Source: Methylococcales bacterium (GTDB lineage: Bacteria > Pseudomonadota > Gammaproteobacteria > Methylococcales > Methylomonadaceae). Taken from it: DNA of 64,000 bases. A program made the translations under genes and the position numbers. The stretch lies in NCBI GenBank assembly GCA_026399075.1, contig JAPLRR010000079.1, positions 1-64,000 on the forward strand, read 5' to 3'. Numbering within the stretch: the stretch's first letter is position 1; every line of letters begins with the position of its first letter. Positions 19,157-28,590 of this stretch are shown here, one piece after another. The notes below the pieces were generated by a model, which had not been told where the DNA came from, made no database searches, and worked only from the letters and a program-made list of their open reading frames with translations.

Positions 19157-21520
19157 CTATTTTTTCGCTGGCACATTCTCAATCGTCACTTTTTGAACCT
19201 TGCCAGTGAATTTATTGTCGCCTTCTTTGTAATCTTCTGATACTGGGGTTTCGTGGTCAGCTCCTACGTTAATACCTTCATCCATTGACTGCAAATAGGG
19301 ATGAGTTCTTGGAATTTTACCCTCGACTATTTTCTCGCCATTGACGAACAATACGGCTGTACCTCCTGCCCCCGCTTTGGCTTCATCGATAGTGAACTCG
19401 TATTTAACGATATGGTGTCCAGCAGCCAAGGGCTTGGTCGCGGCGATATTGCTCCGCTCCAGTCCCAAGTAGTTATATTCATGGTGGACAATGCCATCCT
19501 TCATATACAGCGACCAACCACCAAAACGCCCCCCTTGTGAAATAACTACGCCATTGTTTGTTTCATTGGCTAAATCAATGTCGGCAGTGACCGTGTAAGA
19601 ATGGTTTTTGGTATTAATCGACGCACCTTCTGAGACATCCATGCCATCATAAAGCGTTAATGCGGTGCGTTTACCCATCAAATCGGGCCTACCTGCTATT
19701 TCTGGGTTAAGACGTTCGAGAGAGCGGTCATCAATCGGCAATACGTTATATTTAACGGCTTCTTTCAAAAACACTTTTTGTAATTCTTGCAACTTTTTGG
19801 GGTTTGTTGCTGCCAAGTCATTGGCTTCGCTAAAGTCTTCGTCTACATGGAATAATTGCCAGACATCTTTATCTAAGGTCGTGCGGGGTTTAAACTCCCA
19901 TGCAGCCCTATGGACAGTTCGTGCTACCCAGCCATCTTGATAAATGGCACGATTGCCCGTCATTTCAAAATATTGGGTGGTGTGTTTAGTTGGACTCTTT
20001 GCATTATCAAATGAATACAATAGACTCTTGCCTTCAATTGGCCGTTGGACTATGCCATTGACTACTTTAGGCGCAGGTATTTTCACGGCTTCGTAAACGG
20101 TAGGTGCAATGTCTATTACGTGGGTAAATTGGCTGCGTATTTCGTTTTTCGCTTGGATGCCTTTGGGCCAATGCACCACCACACCGTTGCGTGTCCCCCC
20201 AAAATCTGAGGCAACTTGTTTGGTATAAGAAAAAGGCGCGTCACCTGCCACCGCCCAGCCAGCGGCATAATGGGGATAGGTATATGGGCCGCCCCATTGA
20301 TCCCTGTTTTTATAAATATCATCAAAATTTTCAAGAACGCCGTTTAATGCGGCAGTTTCATTAAACACACCCGACATATTACCTTCGGCACTGGAACCAT
20401 TGTCGCCGACAATATAAAAAACCAGCGTGTTATCCAGCACATCCATGGTTTTTAGGGCATCCAACAACCTGCCCACTTCGTGGTCGGTAAATTCAGCAAA
20501 GCCCGCAAATACTTCATATTGATGCGCATACAATTCTTTTTCTTTAGCGGATAAAGATTCCCAGTCTTTGATGGCTTCGGGTTTAGGTGCGAGCTTTGTG
20601 CCTTTAGGGACGATGCCCATTTCAATTTGCTTTGCCAGCGTTTGTTCCCGCAGTTTGTCCCAACCCATAGCAAATTGGCCTTTATACTTTTCTATCCACT
20701 CTTTAGGGGCATGATGTGGGGCATGGGTTGCACCCGTGGCAAAATAAGTAAAGAATGGTTTGTCAGGGGTTAAGGTATGTTGAGCCTGAATCCAGCTAAT
20801 CGCCTGATTCGTCATATCCGTGGTGAAGTGATAATTAGGCGTTCTAGGTGTTTCAATTCGGGTTACCCCGTCATAAATTGTTGGCGACCACTGATTTGTT
20901 TCACCACCGATGAAACCATAGAATTTATCAAAGCCGGAATGCGTAGGCCAACGGTCATACCCGCCTGATACCGATACCTCCCAAGGAGGTGTTTCATGAT
21001 ACTTACCAAACGCTGCTGTACTGTAACCATTTTGGCGCAGCACTTCTGCCATCGGGGTAATCGTTTGCGGACGAACCCCGGTGTTACCCGGAAAGCTAGT
21101 GGCAACTTCAGCGATACCGCCCATGTTATTACTATGATGGTTATAACCAGTCAGCAAAGCAGTCCGGGTGGGCGAACATAAGGCTGTGGTATTGAAGTTA
21201 TTATAACGTAAGCCTTCACTGGCCAATTTGTCGAGTACAGGTTCTTTAACCGGGCCACCAAATGCACTCGAAACCCCAAAGCCTTGGTCATCAATTAAAA
21301 TCACCAACACATTGGGTGCACCTGCGGGGGCTTTTACCTGAAACCGGGGCGGCGCTTTGGCATTGCGGGCATCCAGTATGGTAATGGGTTTGTTGATAGG
21401 TTCGGGAATTGGAAGAACGGTACGGTTTAGCTTTGCATCCGCGACTGGCGCGGCGGCCAATGGGATTATACCTGCACCCAGTGTTAAGCTGAGCGTGGCA
21501 AGCAAGGTTTTAGTTTTCAT
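19157..21520 (-). CDS. arylsulfatase
   Basis: VLVILIDDQGFGV; FGly motif CSPTRTALLTGYN; GKYHETPPWE. Confidence 0.95.
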   Translation of the reverse strand: MKTKTLLATLSLTLGAGIIPLAAAPVADAKLNRTVLPIPEPINKPITILDARNAKAPPRFQVKAPAGAPNVLVILIDDQGFGVSSAFGGPVKEPVLDKLASEGLRYNNFNTTALCSPTRTALLTGYNHHSNNMGGIAEVATSFPGNTGVRPQTITPMAEVLRQNGYSTAAFGKYHETPPWEVSVSGGYDRWPTHSGFDKFYGFIGGETNQWSPTIYDGVTRIETPRTPNYHFTTDMTNQAISWIQAQHTLTPDKPFFTYFATGATHAPHHAPKEWIEKYKGQFAMGWDKLREQTLAKQIEMGIVPKGTKLAPKPEAIKDWESLSAKEKELYAHQYEVFAGFAEFTDHEVGRLLDALKTMDVLDNTLVFYIVGDNGSSAEGNMSGVFNETAALNGVLENFDDIYKNRDQWGGPYTYPHYAAGWAVAGDAPFSYTKQVASDFGGTRNGVVVHWPKGIQAKNEIRSQFTHVIDIAPTVYEAVKIPAPKVVNGIVQRPIEGKSLLYSFDNAKSPTKHTTQYFEMTGNRAIYQDGWVARTVHRAAWEFKPRTTLDKDVWQLFHVDEDFSEANDLAATNPKKLQELQKVFLKEAVKYNVLPIDDRSLERLNPEIAGRPDLMGKRTALTLYDGMDVSEGASINTKNHSYTVTADIDLANETNNGVVISQGGRFGGWSLYMKDGIVHHEYNYLGLERSNIAATKPLAAGHHIVKYEFTIDEAKAGAGGTAVLFVNGEKIVEGKIPRTHPYLQSMDEGINVGADHETPVSEDYKEGDNKFTGKVQKVTIENVPAKK

Positions 21521-21625
21521 GGTTTTCCTTGTTGTGTTGGTTGATTACTTCGTTTGACCGGAATCATATAGTGTACGCGTATATTTTTGTATGACAGCCG
21601 CGTTAAAAGAGGCTTATTTACGCCA

Positions 21626-24604
21626 CTAATCACGCTTTAATTTACTAGGCTTGTTAACTTGTTTAGTTTCCATCGGTGACGCGGTGAGTTTTTGATACAG
21701 CCCAAACAAAAACGCCACCCGCGCCGCGTCGTCTTTTGTTCCCTTATAACCATAAGCCGCATCAATGGCTTTGTCTAGGGCATTATGGGCTTTAAGTAAA
21801 CCAGCGGGCATATTCCCTGCGGCGTATAGGCTGGCGAGTGAGTATTTTTGCCCTTGCTGGGTGCACAGTTCTTCTTCGGCGGTTCGTGCGTTTAAAATCT
21901 GTTGTGCGCCGGTTTCAATTTTGGCATACAAACCAAGGTTTGAACTCCCTGAACTGGAAGACAAACCTTGGTGTGTACAACCTGCTATGTCGGGGAACGG
22001 GAAGTTGTTGTAAACGATGGTGTTTGAATAGCTGTAATCGCTTTTTAGTCGTCCCGCTACCGTTCGCATCCATGCGTTGTGCATATGGCTGGTAAGTATG
22101 CCAAAATGCAATAAACTGGCATTGGCAATAAAAAATAATTTATCGCCACAAATGACATTAGCATCCAAATATCCAATGGGTATGTAAAAGCGATTTTCTG
22201 AGGAAACTTTAGGTATTGCTAAATAAGGTTGGTCAGTTTGGCGGATTTCACCAAACAAATACGGTGTTTCGGCTAATTTTTGCGTGGCTTCACGGTTACT
22301 TTTTAAACGATTTTTTTTGACTAAAGCAAGGCGCTTTTTAATTTCAGGCGAGTTAATACGGTCATTTGAGGAGCTATCTTTTAGCCATAAACAATAACGT
22401 GGAATGTTGTTAATAAATTCATTGCCCATCAAAAATGGGCGTATGTATTTAGCGGCAATCGGATCATTTTTACGAATAGTGTCGGCTTCTTCTTGTGACA
22501 ACAGTAAATGTCCACCATCGTTGGGCATATTGCCGAAAACCATTTCAGGCACATTAGGATTTAATGGCTTACGGCGTTTTTCAACCAACACGGTGGGTGC
22601 GTCCACCAGATAGGGATTAATTTGCGTGGCTTTGATTTCAGTCGGTTCACCTTTGATGTTGTCGCCATAATCAAACAAGCGGCAATTTATGTAGGTCGGG
22701 TTAGGCGTTAGCCGTAACCCGACATTTTCCGCTGTGTGTCGGGTTACGCTATCGCTAACTTCGGTATTTATTGGCGTATATTCACAATGAAACCCCATAA
22801 TCACACAATGCACCGCCGCTACACCCCGCCCTTCGTTATTCCATTGAAAAGTCCGATGGGCAAAATGTAGTTTGATGTTGAACTTTAGCAATCCCGTCCA
22901 CAAAATCGCAACTTGTTCGCCTTGCGTTAAGCTGTTGGTGGACACAAACGCGACAGGAATAGACAGGTTGGCTTGAATATACTGCGCCGCTTTAATATGC
23001 CACGCGGCGACTAAATCCAACACGCCTGCGCCATTCATGCCTTGAAAAACCAAGGCTAAATCCGATTTTTGTTCAACCGTTTGGTATTGCCTACCCACAA
23101 ACGGCGGATTCCCCATAATAAAACTGCACTCGCCAGGTTCAATCACGTTTTCCCAATCCAGCCGCAAGGCATTGGCACAGACGATATTGGCTTTTTTCAC
23201 TAAGGGAATGCGGTGGTAATACGTGCCTAATACCTTGACGCGCAAATTCATTTGATGGTCAACCAGCCATAAGGCCAGCGTGGCAATTTGTACCGCGCTT
23301 TCGTCTATATCTATGCCATGAAATTGATGCACATTGCATAAAATTAGCGTATCAACATCCAGTTGCGCGACTTGACTATCACCAAATTGGGCGTTAATGA
23401 CAGCCAGTTCCAGCAAGCGCAATTCCCGATAAGCAATAATTAAAAAATTACCGCAGCCACAGGCAGGGTCAAAAAAATTTAAACGGGCGAGTTTTTGATG
23501 AAAGGCGGCGAGTTTGGTCTTACTGGTTTTGCATTTGGCAAATTCGGCATGCAAGCCATCCATAAACAAGGGGTTGATGGTTTTTAAAATATTTTCTTCA
23601 GAGGTGTAATGTGCGCCAAACTCGCGGCGTTTTTTGGTTTTAGCATGGGCGGCTTCATCGTCAAAGTGCATAATCGCTTGAAACAATGAGCCGAAAATCG
23701 CGGGGCTGATTTCGCTCCAATCCAGTTTGGCACATTCAATCAATATGGCGCGTGAGCTTTCATCAAATTGGCAATGTGACAATGTGCCTTCAAACAACGC
23801 GCCATTGATATAAGGGAATTTGTTGAGATGTTCAGACAAGTTATTGAGGCGTTTTTGCCCGTTATAATGCGGGTGATAGGCCAAATAATCGGGGTCTGGT
23901 TTATTGAGGGTATCGAATAAGCCAGATAAGGCACCATGTAAGTCTGAGCCATCGGCTTTGGTATGGTTGTGCAGATAATCCAAAAATGAACCGTTTTCAC
24001 CAAATAGCCCGGTGTCTTCGGCAAATAAGCAAAACAATAAACGCACTAAATAGGTTTCTAAATCTTTGCCGTTATAGCCCGTGGCTTTAATGACATCATG
24101 CAAATCCGCCATTTTTTCAGCAGCGAGTTTGTTGATACGTTCTTGCTTTTCAATGGCGAGTTTTTCATATCCTGCCAGAAATAAAAACGGCTCTATGTTT
24201 TGTGGCAAATCAGCGAGTTTTATTTCAATACGCGGTTCACCTGTGACGCGATTGTATAAATGCAGGTTAGCAAAATCACTGACCAGCACGTAATCAGGCT
24301 GATGGCTGGCTTTGATTAAGCCAATGTAGCCCGTCGCTTGTTGGTAAGCTTCATCTAAATTTTTGCCTGCGGATTTCATTTCGATTAACAAAATACCTGT
24401 TATTAAGCCGTCTATCCATAAAGTGGATTTGTTGGCTTTCACCGGATATTGCCATTCAATGCGCTGTGAGGTCACCCCAAAAATGGCGTAAAACTCACGC
24501 ATAAAATCTTGGTCATGTTGCTTTTCAGCCGTGATAAGGGCGAATTTTTTCGCAAATGCGGCTGCGCGGTTGCGGAGGGTGTCGATACTGAGGTTTGTAC
24601 TCAT
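21626..24604 (-). CDS. MmeI-like Type IIL/IIG restriction-modification enzyme (fused nuclease and N6-adenine methyltransferase)
   Basis: N-terminal D-X9-E-X-K (DGLITGILLIEMK); SAM motif FFDPACGCGNFLIIAYREL; catalytic NPPF in FIMGNPPFVGRQYQ. Confidence 0.9.
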   Translation of the reverse strand: MSTNLSIDTLRNRAAAFAKKFALITAEKQHDQDFMREFYAIFGVTSQRIEWQYPVKANKSTLWIDGLITGILLIEMKSAGKNLDEAYQQATGYIGLIKASHQPDYVLVSDFANLHLYNRVTGEPRIEIKLADLPQNIEPFLFLAGYEKLAIEKQERINKLAAEKMADLHDVIKATGYNGKDLETYLVRLLFCLFAEDTGLFGENGSFLDYLHNHTKADGSDLHGALSGLFDTLNKPDPDYLAYHPHYNGQKRLNNLSEHLNKFPYINGALFEGTLSHCQFDESSRAILIECAKLDWSEISPAIFGSLFQAIMHFDDEAAHAKTKKRREFGAHYTSEENILKTINPLFMDGLHAEFAKCKTSKTKLAAFHQKLARLNFFDPACGCGNFLIIAYRELRLLELAVINAQFGDSQVAQLDVDTLILCNVHQFHGIDIDESAVQIATLALWLVDHQMNLRVKVLGTYYHRIPLVKKANIVCANALRLDWENVIEPGECSFIMGNPPFVGRQYQTVEQKSDLALVFQGMNGAGVLDLVAAWHIKAAQYIQANLSIPVAFVSTNSLTQGEQVAILWTGLLKFNIKLHFAHRTFQWNNEGRGVAAVHCVIMGFHCEYTPINTEVSDSVTRHTAENVGLRLTPNPTYINCRLFDYGDNIKGEPTEIKATQINPYLVDAPTVLVEKRRKPLNPNVPEMVFGNMPNDGGHLLLSQEEADTIRKNDPIAAKYIRPFLMGNEFINNIPRYCLWLKDSSSNDRINSPEIKKRLALVKKNRLKSNREATQKLAETPYLFGEIRQTDQPYLAIPKVSSENRFYIPIGYLDANVICGDKLFFIANASLLHFGILTSHMHNAWMRTVAGRLKSDYSYSNTIVYNNFPFPDIAGCTHQGLSSSSGSSNLGLYAKIETGAQQILNARTAEEELCTQQGQKYSLASLYAAGNMPAGLLKAHNALDKAIDAAYGYKGTKDDAARVAFLFGLYQKLTASPMETKQVNKPSKLKRD
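21932..21972. repeat. palindromic repeat inside the RM gene
   Basis: perfect 11-bp arms ACCAAGGTTTG (21932-21942) / CAAACCTTGGT (21962-21972), 19-bp spacer. Confidence 0.85.
22695..22764. repeat. REP-like doublet inside the RM gene
   Basis: GTCGGGTTAGGCGTTAGCCGTAACCCGAC (22695-22723) followed by a degenerate GTCGGGTTACGCTATCGCTAACTTCGG. Confidence 0.85.
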
Positions 24605-24620
24605 GTATTAAGTTTTGTTG

Positions 24621-24692
24621 GTCGGGTTAGCATAGCGTAACCCGACATTTGTGGCTGGTTATTGTCGGGTTACGGCTAACGCCTAACCCGAC
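24621..24692. repeat. REP-like doublet upstream of the RM gene
   Basis: GTCGGGTTAGCATAGCGTAACCCGAC (24621-24646) and GTCGGGTTACGGCTAACGCCTAACCCGAC (24664-24692); inverted relative to the intragenic copy. Confidence 0.9.
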
Positions 24693-24791
24693 GAGGCTAT
24701 AAAATCAATGTGAAAGGTACGCATAGCGTACGGTAAATTATAAAAGGCGATAACTTGACCGTTCACCTTATAGCTGCGTGTTAACGCTAGA

Positions 24792-25589
24792 TTAGAATGG
24801 TTTAAGCGTGAAAGCAGTCGGGTCGCCAATGACTTCACCGGGCTTGCGGTTGGCGATTTGCACGAACTGTTTGGCCCACATATCCATGATGCCTTTGGCA
24901 GGCCCGTACCAAGTCAGGCGCGTCAAGTCCAATGGGCCTATATCCTGCATATTGCGGTCTGCGAAAGTTGCCACAATCTCGTTAGTCTGCAAATCCCGCA
25001 AACGGCCTTCAAATGCCGCCCGACGTTGGTTGACCATGCCGACAGCAGAACCTGTACCAATTGGGCCTGCCCAGCTGAGTGCATGTAAAACGGGGGTTGA
25101 AGGGTCTATTTCGACTAAGGCAAGTTCCAAACGCAAAGCCGGTTGGTCTGGCTTTGCGGGGGGCTCAATGATTTGGAAGCGTTGGTTAGGGTCTTCTTCG
25201 AAATTTTTCACCACTTGGTCATGGAAGTATTTTGCCAATTCGGCAATATCACTTTGGACATTGCCCATCCAGGTGGCCGAACTCATGTCATGTAGCCAAT
25301 CCATTTTTAGCATGTGCTGGGTGTCAACCGGGGCGACGACCAGTTGCTGATAGCCACTCTTGTCAAAGCCCGGTTTGATCCAAACCCGTTGGAAAGGCAA
25401 ATAAGCGATTTTTACATCCCGTTCTGGATTTGCAATAAACCCGGCATTCGGTGCAGGCTCAACGGCCACTGTCTTTAATTCGTTGCTTTCATCCTGAAAA
25501 ATGGAACAGCCTGATAAGGTAAGGATGGCAGATAACAGCAGCGCTGATTTTTTGGTATGCCTTGGTAATGGGTGTTTATTGATGTTCAT
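24792..25589 (-). CDS. DUF3313-like lipoprotein
   Basis: lipobox LSGCSIF; paralogous in style to 29927-30616 (LALVEIDPSTPVLHALSWAGPIGTGSAVGMVNQRRAAFEGRLRDLQTNEIVATFADR). Confidence 0.78.
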   Translation of the reverse strand: MNINKHPLPRHTKKSALLLSAILTLSGCSIFQDESNELKTVAVEPAPNAGFIANPERDVKIAYLPFQRVWIKPGFDKSGYQQLVVAPVDTQHMLKMDWLHDMSSATWMGNVQSDIAELAKYFHDQVVKNFEEDPNQRFQIIEPPAKPDQPALRLELALVEIDPSTPVLHALSWAGPIGTGSAVGMVNQRRAAFEGRLRDLQTNEIVATFADRNMQDIGPLDLTRLTWYGPAKGIMDMWAKQFVQIANRKPGEVIGDPTAFTLKPF

Positions 25590-25691
25590 TTATGCTCCAG
25601 TTTAGATTGGCTCTGTTGGCGGTTTGATCGGTTCTTACAATGGGTTACAAACTTATACAGTAACTTCTCATTAGTTATAGGCAATAGCGGC

Positions 25692-25724
25692 AGACCTGCG
25701 AGGTTTTATAAACCTTGCAGGTCT
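25692..25724. repeat. palindrome AGACCTGCGAGGTTT-TAT-AAACCTTGCAGGTCT
   Basis: 15-bp arms with one mismatch, downstream of pqiC. Confidence 0.8.
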
Positions 25725-25747
25725 AGTTGCCTTATATCCAGTAGTGG

Positions 25748-26377
25748 TTATTTTTGTTGCACCTCAACGACCGCCAAAGCCAGTTGGCGGCTTAGGCCGG
25801 CCAGCAACTTGCTGAGTGCTTGGGTTGCGCTAAAGTAACTGGTGTCTGTTAAAGGTTGTTTGATAGCGGTTTGGCCATTGCTGATTACGGTATGGTTTTT
25901 TTCGGCCATGATAGCCCAGCTGGCTTCAAGAATGGCGGACTTTCCCAGTTGGCTGTCAAAGCGGGTAATATCCACAATAACCCGATAATCGACATTGCCA
26001 TAAACGCTCCATGGATAAGCCCGCACGATGGCATTCGGCAATAAGGCCGACACATTCTTGCTTACCACAGCAATGGCATTGTCTTGTAAGGGCGCTGCCC
26101 ATTGGTCAAACTCAGCCATTTGCAGGCTGTTATTTTGTGCTCGGGTGACAATCTGCTGACGATCCAGTAGCGCGGGCAAATTTAACGGCCCTATCCCAAC
26201 CAAGGGTTTTTTGACCGTGGCCGTTTGGCTGATGGGCGCTGAAGAGACTGCTTCCAGCGTATAGTAATGCGTTTCAGGGGTGCTTGCACAAGCAGTCAGC
26301 AGGGCGGCGCTAACGCAAAGCATGAGGTATCCTTTGGGGTGCTTATTTAACATGATGGCCCTATTGGTTTTTGCCAC
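25748..26377 (-). CDS. pqiC: PqiC-like / ABC-type transport auxiliary lipoprotein
   Basis: lipobox LTACAST; THYYTLEAVSS; VGIGPLNLPALLDRQQIVTR; overlaps pqiB. Confidence 0.85.
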   Translation of the reverse strand: MAKTNRAIMLNKHPKGYLMLCVSAALLTACASTPETHYYTLEAVSSAPISQTATVKKPLVGIGPLNLPALLDRQQIVTRAQNNSLQMAEFDQWAAPLQDNAIAVVSKNVSALLPNAIVRAYPWSVYGNVDYRVIVDITRFDSQLGKSAILEASWAIMAEKNHTVISNGQTAIKQPLTDTSYFSATQALSKLLAGLSRQLALAVVEVQQK

Positions 26378-28022
26378 GGATTAAAGATTCTGGATGTTTT
26401 TCCAAGTAATCGGCGAGCTGCTTAACGGAGCTTGCCGTTTGGGTCAATTCTTGCAGCAATTGGTTAAGTTCATACTGGGTGGTGGAACCCGGCTCTAAGG
26501 TGGTCAACACTTGGTGCGCTGAGTCCAAGGTTTTATCAGCAGATTTTAAGGTGACATCAGCTGTTTTTAAGGTCTTGTCCACGCTACTGAGTGCACCGTC
26601 TGCCGTGTTTAAGGTTTTAGTTGCCGCCCTGCTTGTGCCTTGTAGCGATTCCAAGGTCTTGTTGATTTCGCTAGACATGGTTTCCAAGGGGAGTTTGGCA
26701 ATTTTATCCATGATCGTTTGTGCAGAATCAATGATTTTGTCCATTGCATTGGGTGTTGTTGGAAACTCCATCAATCCGGTATTATTTGGATGGAGTTCCA
26801 CCTTACTTTCCGGAAACAGATCCAAGGCCACGTAAAGTTGGCCTGTCAACAAGCTCCCTGTTTGCAGTTGGGCGCGTAAGCCTTTTTTTACCAGATGCGC
26901 GATATTGTCTTTCGTGGACATGGTTTCTGGGGCATTGATCATTTTGATACGTTCTGGCTCCACTTCAACAATGACGGGGATAAAAATATCTGCGCTTTTT
27001 ACATTTATTTCCAAGTTAATGTCAGTTACCCTACCAATTGGGATGCCGCGTAATAAGACTGGCGCGCCAATAGATAATCCCCGGATTGATTCGCTAAAAT
27101 ACATGACGACTTTAACCGTCCTGTGATAAATGACTTGGGTGGATTGCTCATAGCCTTCGAATAATTGGAAGGATGTATCTTCGGGTACAGTATCCGTCGG
27201 CTTATCTTCGGGGGCGGTTCGAAAAGTGATGCCACCCGTCAATAAGGAAAGCAACGGCCCAGTCCTTACTTTAAAGCCATCCGCTCCAGCTGATAAATCG
27301 ATGCCGCTGTCTATCCAAAAACGGGTGTTGGTGCGAACAAATTGGTCGTAAGGCGAATTGATAAAAACCGATAATTTAATATTGTCGGCATTTTTGGCTA
27401 GATTATAGTCCAGCACTTGGCCAACAGTAATGCCATGAAAGCTAATGGGTGTGCCTGGGCCCATAGAGCCAATATTGGTTGTTTCAAGCACAAATTTTTT
27501 GCCTTGCGTATTGGTTTCCAAAACCGGCGCCACATCCAGTCCGGTAAAATGGCGTTCCCGTTTGCCTTGTTCGGGCTTGATTGAAATATAGGCGCCCGAC
27601 ATCAAGGTGCCCAAGCCAGTTATCCCGCTTAAGCCAATTTTTGGCCGCACTACCCAAAACTGGGTGTTATCCGTTAAGAACACACTGCTTTCCTTGTGCA
27701 TTTCTGCGGTAACTTCTATGGTTTTCATATCATCGTTAATGGCAATATCCGATACTTTGCCAATTTCAACATCAAGGTATTTGATTTTGGTTTTATCCAC
27801 TTCCAGGCCATCGGCACTGGAAAAAGTGATGGTGATCTCCGGGCCTTTTTCGGAAATCGTCTTGTAAATTAGCCACGCGCTGACCAATAGGGCGCACAAA
27901 GGTAGCAGCCAAATTAGCGGCAAGCCGCGTTTTTTGTTGATGGTGGCGTCAGCCGTCTCGTAGGGCGGTTCGATATAATCATTCATAGGCTTTTTGGTGG
28001 TCCCAGAGCAAACGTGGATCAA
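26361..28022 (-). CDS. pqiB: PqiB, MCE/MlaD-domain intermembrane transport protein
   Basis: repeated MCE domains (ITFSSADGLEVDKTKIKYLDVEIGKVSDI; FHGITVGQVLDY; LLRGIPIGRVTDI). Confidence 0.93.
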   Translation of the reverse strand: MIHVCSGTTKKPMNDYIEPPYETADATINKKRGLPLIWLLPLCALLVSAWLIYKTISEKGPEITITFSSADGLEVDKTKIKYLDVEIGKVSDIAINDDMKTIEVTAEMHKESSVFLTDNTQFWVVRPKIGLSGITGLGTLMSGAYISIKPEQGKRERHFTGLDVAPVLETNTQGKKFVLETTNIGSMGPGTPISFHGITVGQVLDYNLAKNADNIKLSVFINSPYDQFVRTNTRFWIDSGIDLSAGADGFKVRTGPLLSLLTGGITFRTAPEDKPTDTVPEDTSFQLFEGYEQSTQVIYHRTVKVVMYFSESIRGLSIGAPVLLRGIPIGRVTDINLEINVKSADIFIPVIVEVEPERIKMINAPETMSTKDNIAHLVKKGLRAQLQTGSLLTGQLYVALDLFPESKVELHPNNTGLMEFPTTPNAMDKIIDSAQTIMDKIAKLPLETMSSEINKTLESLQGTSRAATKTLNTADGALSSVDKTLKTADVTLKSADKTLDSAHQVLTTLEPGSTTQYELNQLLQELTQTASSVKQLADYLEKHPESLIRGKNQ

Positions 28023-28590
28023 AGTTTTCGGCAGCGAACATGGTCAAAATAACGACGGCGGCAAACGCAGTGGCTGCGGGGCCAGCAATGATTTGCACAC
28101 CGCTAAAATTGACCAAATCAACCAGTATGGAGATCATAAATATATCGAGCATAGACCATCGCCCGACGAAGGCAATAATCCGATAGAGGGTCGTCCAGCG
28201 GCGGGCATTGACTTGCCAACGAAAATGCGCGCACAGCAGCAATAGCGCTATACCCACCAGCTTTGAGGTGGGTACCAGAATGCTTGCCACCAATACCAAC
28301 AGCCCGATGGGGATCATGCCACTATCAAATAATTCAACAATGCCACCCGCTATGGTATGCGGATCACCCGCGCCAAATTGGTTGACGGTCATAATCGGAA
28401 AGATATTGGCAGGGATATAAAGGAAAAAACTACTGGCCAAAAAAGCCGCACAGCGTTGTAAGCTTTGGGGCCGACGGGCGTGAAGCTCGCTGTGACAGCG
28501 CGGACAAGATGCGCTATGCTCCGCCGTGCTAATTAATAGGCCACAGTCGTGGCAGCGTACAAAACCTTGTTTCAGTGCATTAGCGGCCAT
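27979..28590 (-). CDS. pqiA: paraquat-inducible protein A (second half)
   Basis: two CxxC zinc-ribbon motifs (CHDCG, CPRCH), TM segments, overlap with pqiB. Confidence 0.9.
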   Translation of the reverse strand: MAANALKQGFVRCHDCGLLISTAEHSASCPRCHSELHARRPQSLQRCAAFLASSFFLYIPANIFPIMTVNQFGAGDPHTIAGGIVELFDSGMIPIGLLVLVASILVPTSKLVGIALLLLCAHFRWQVNARRWTTLYRIIAFVGRWSMLDIFMISILVDLVNFSGVQIIAGPAATAFAAVVILTMFAAENFDPRLLWDHQKAYE

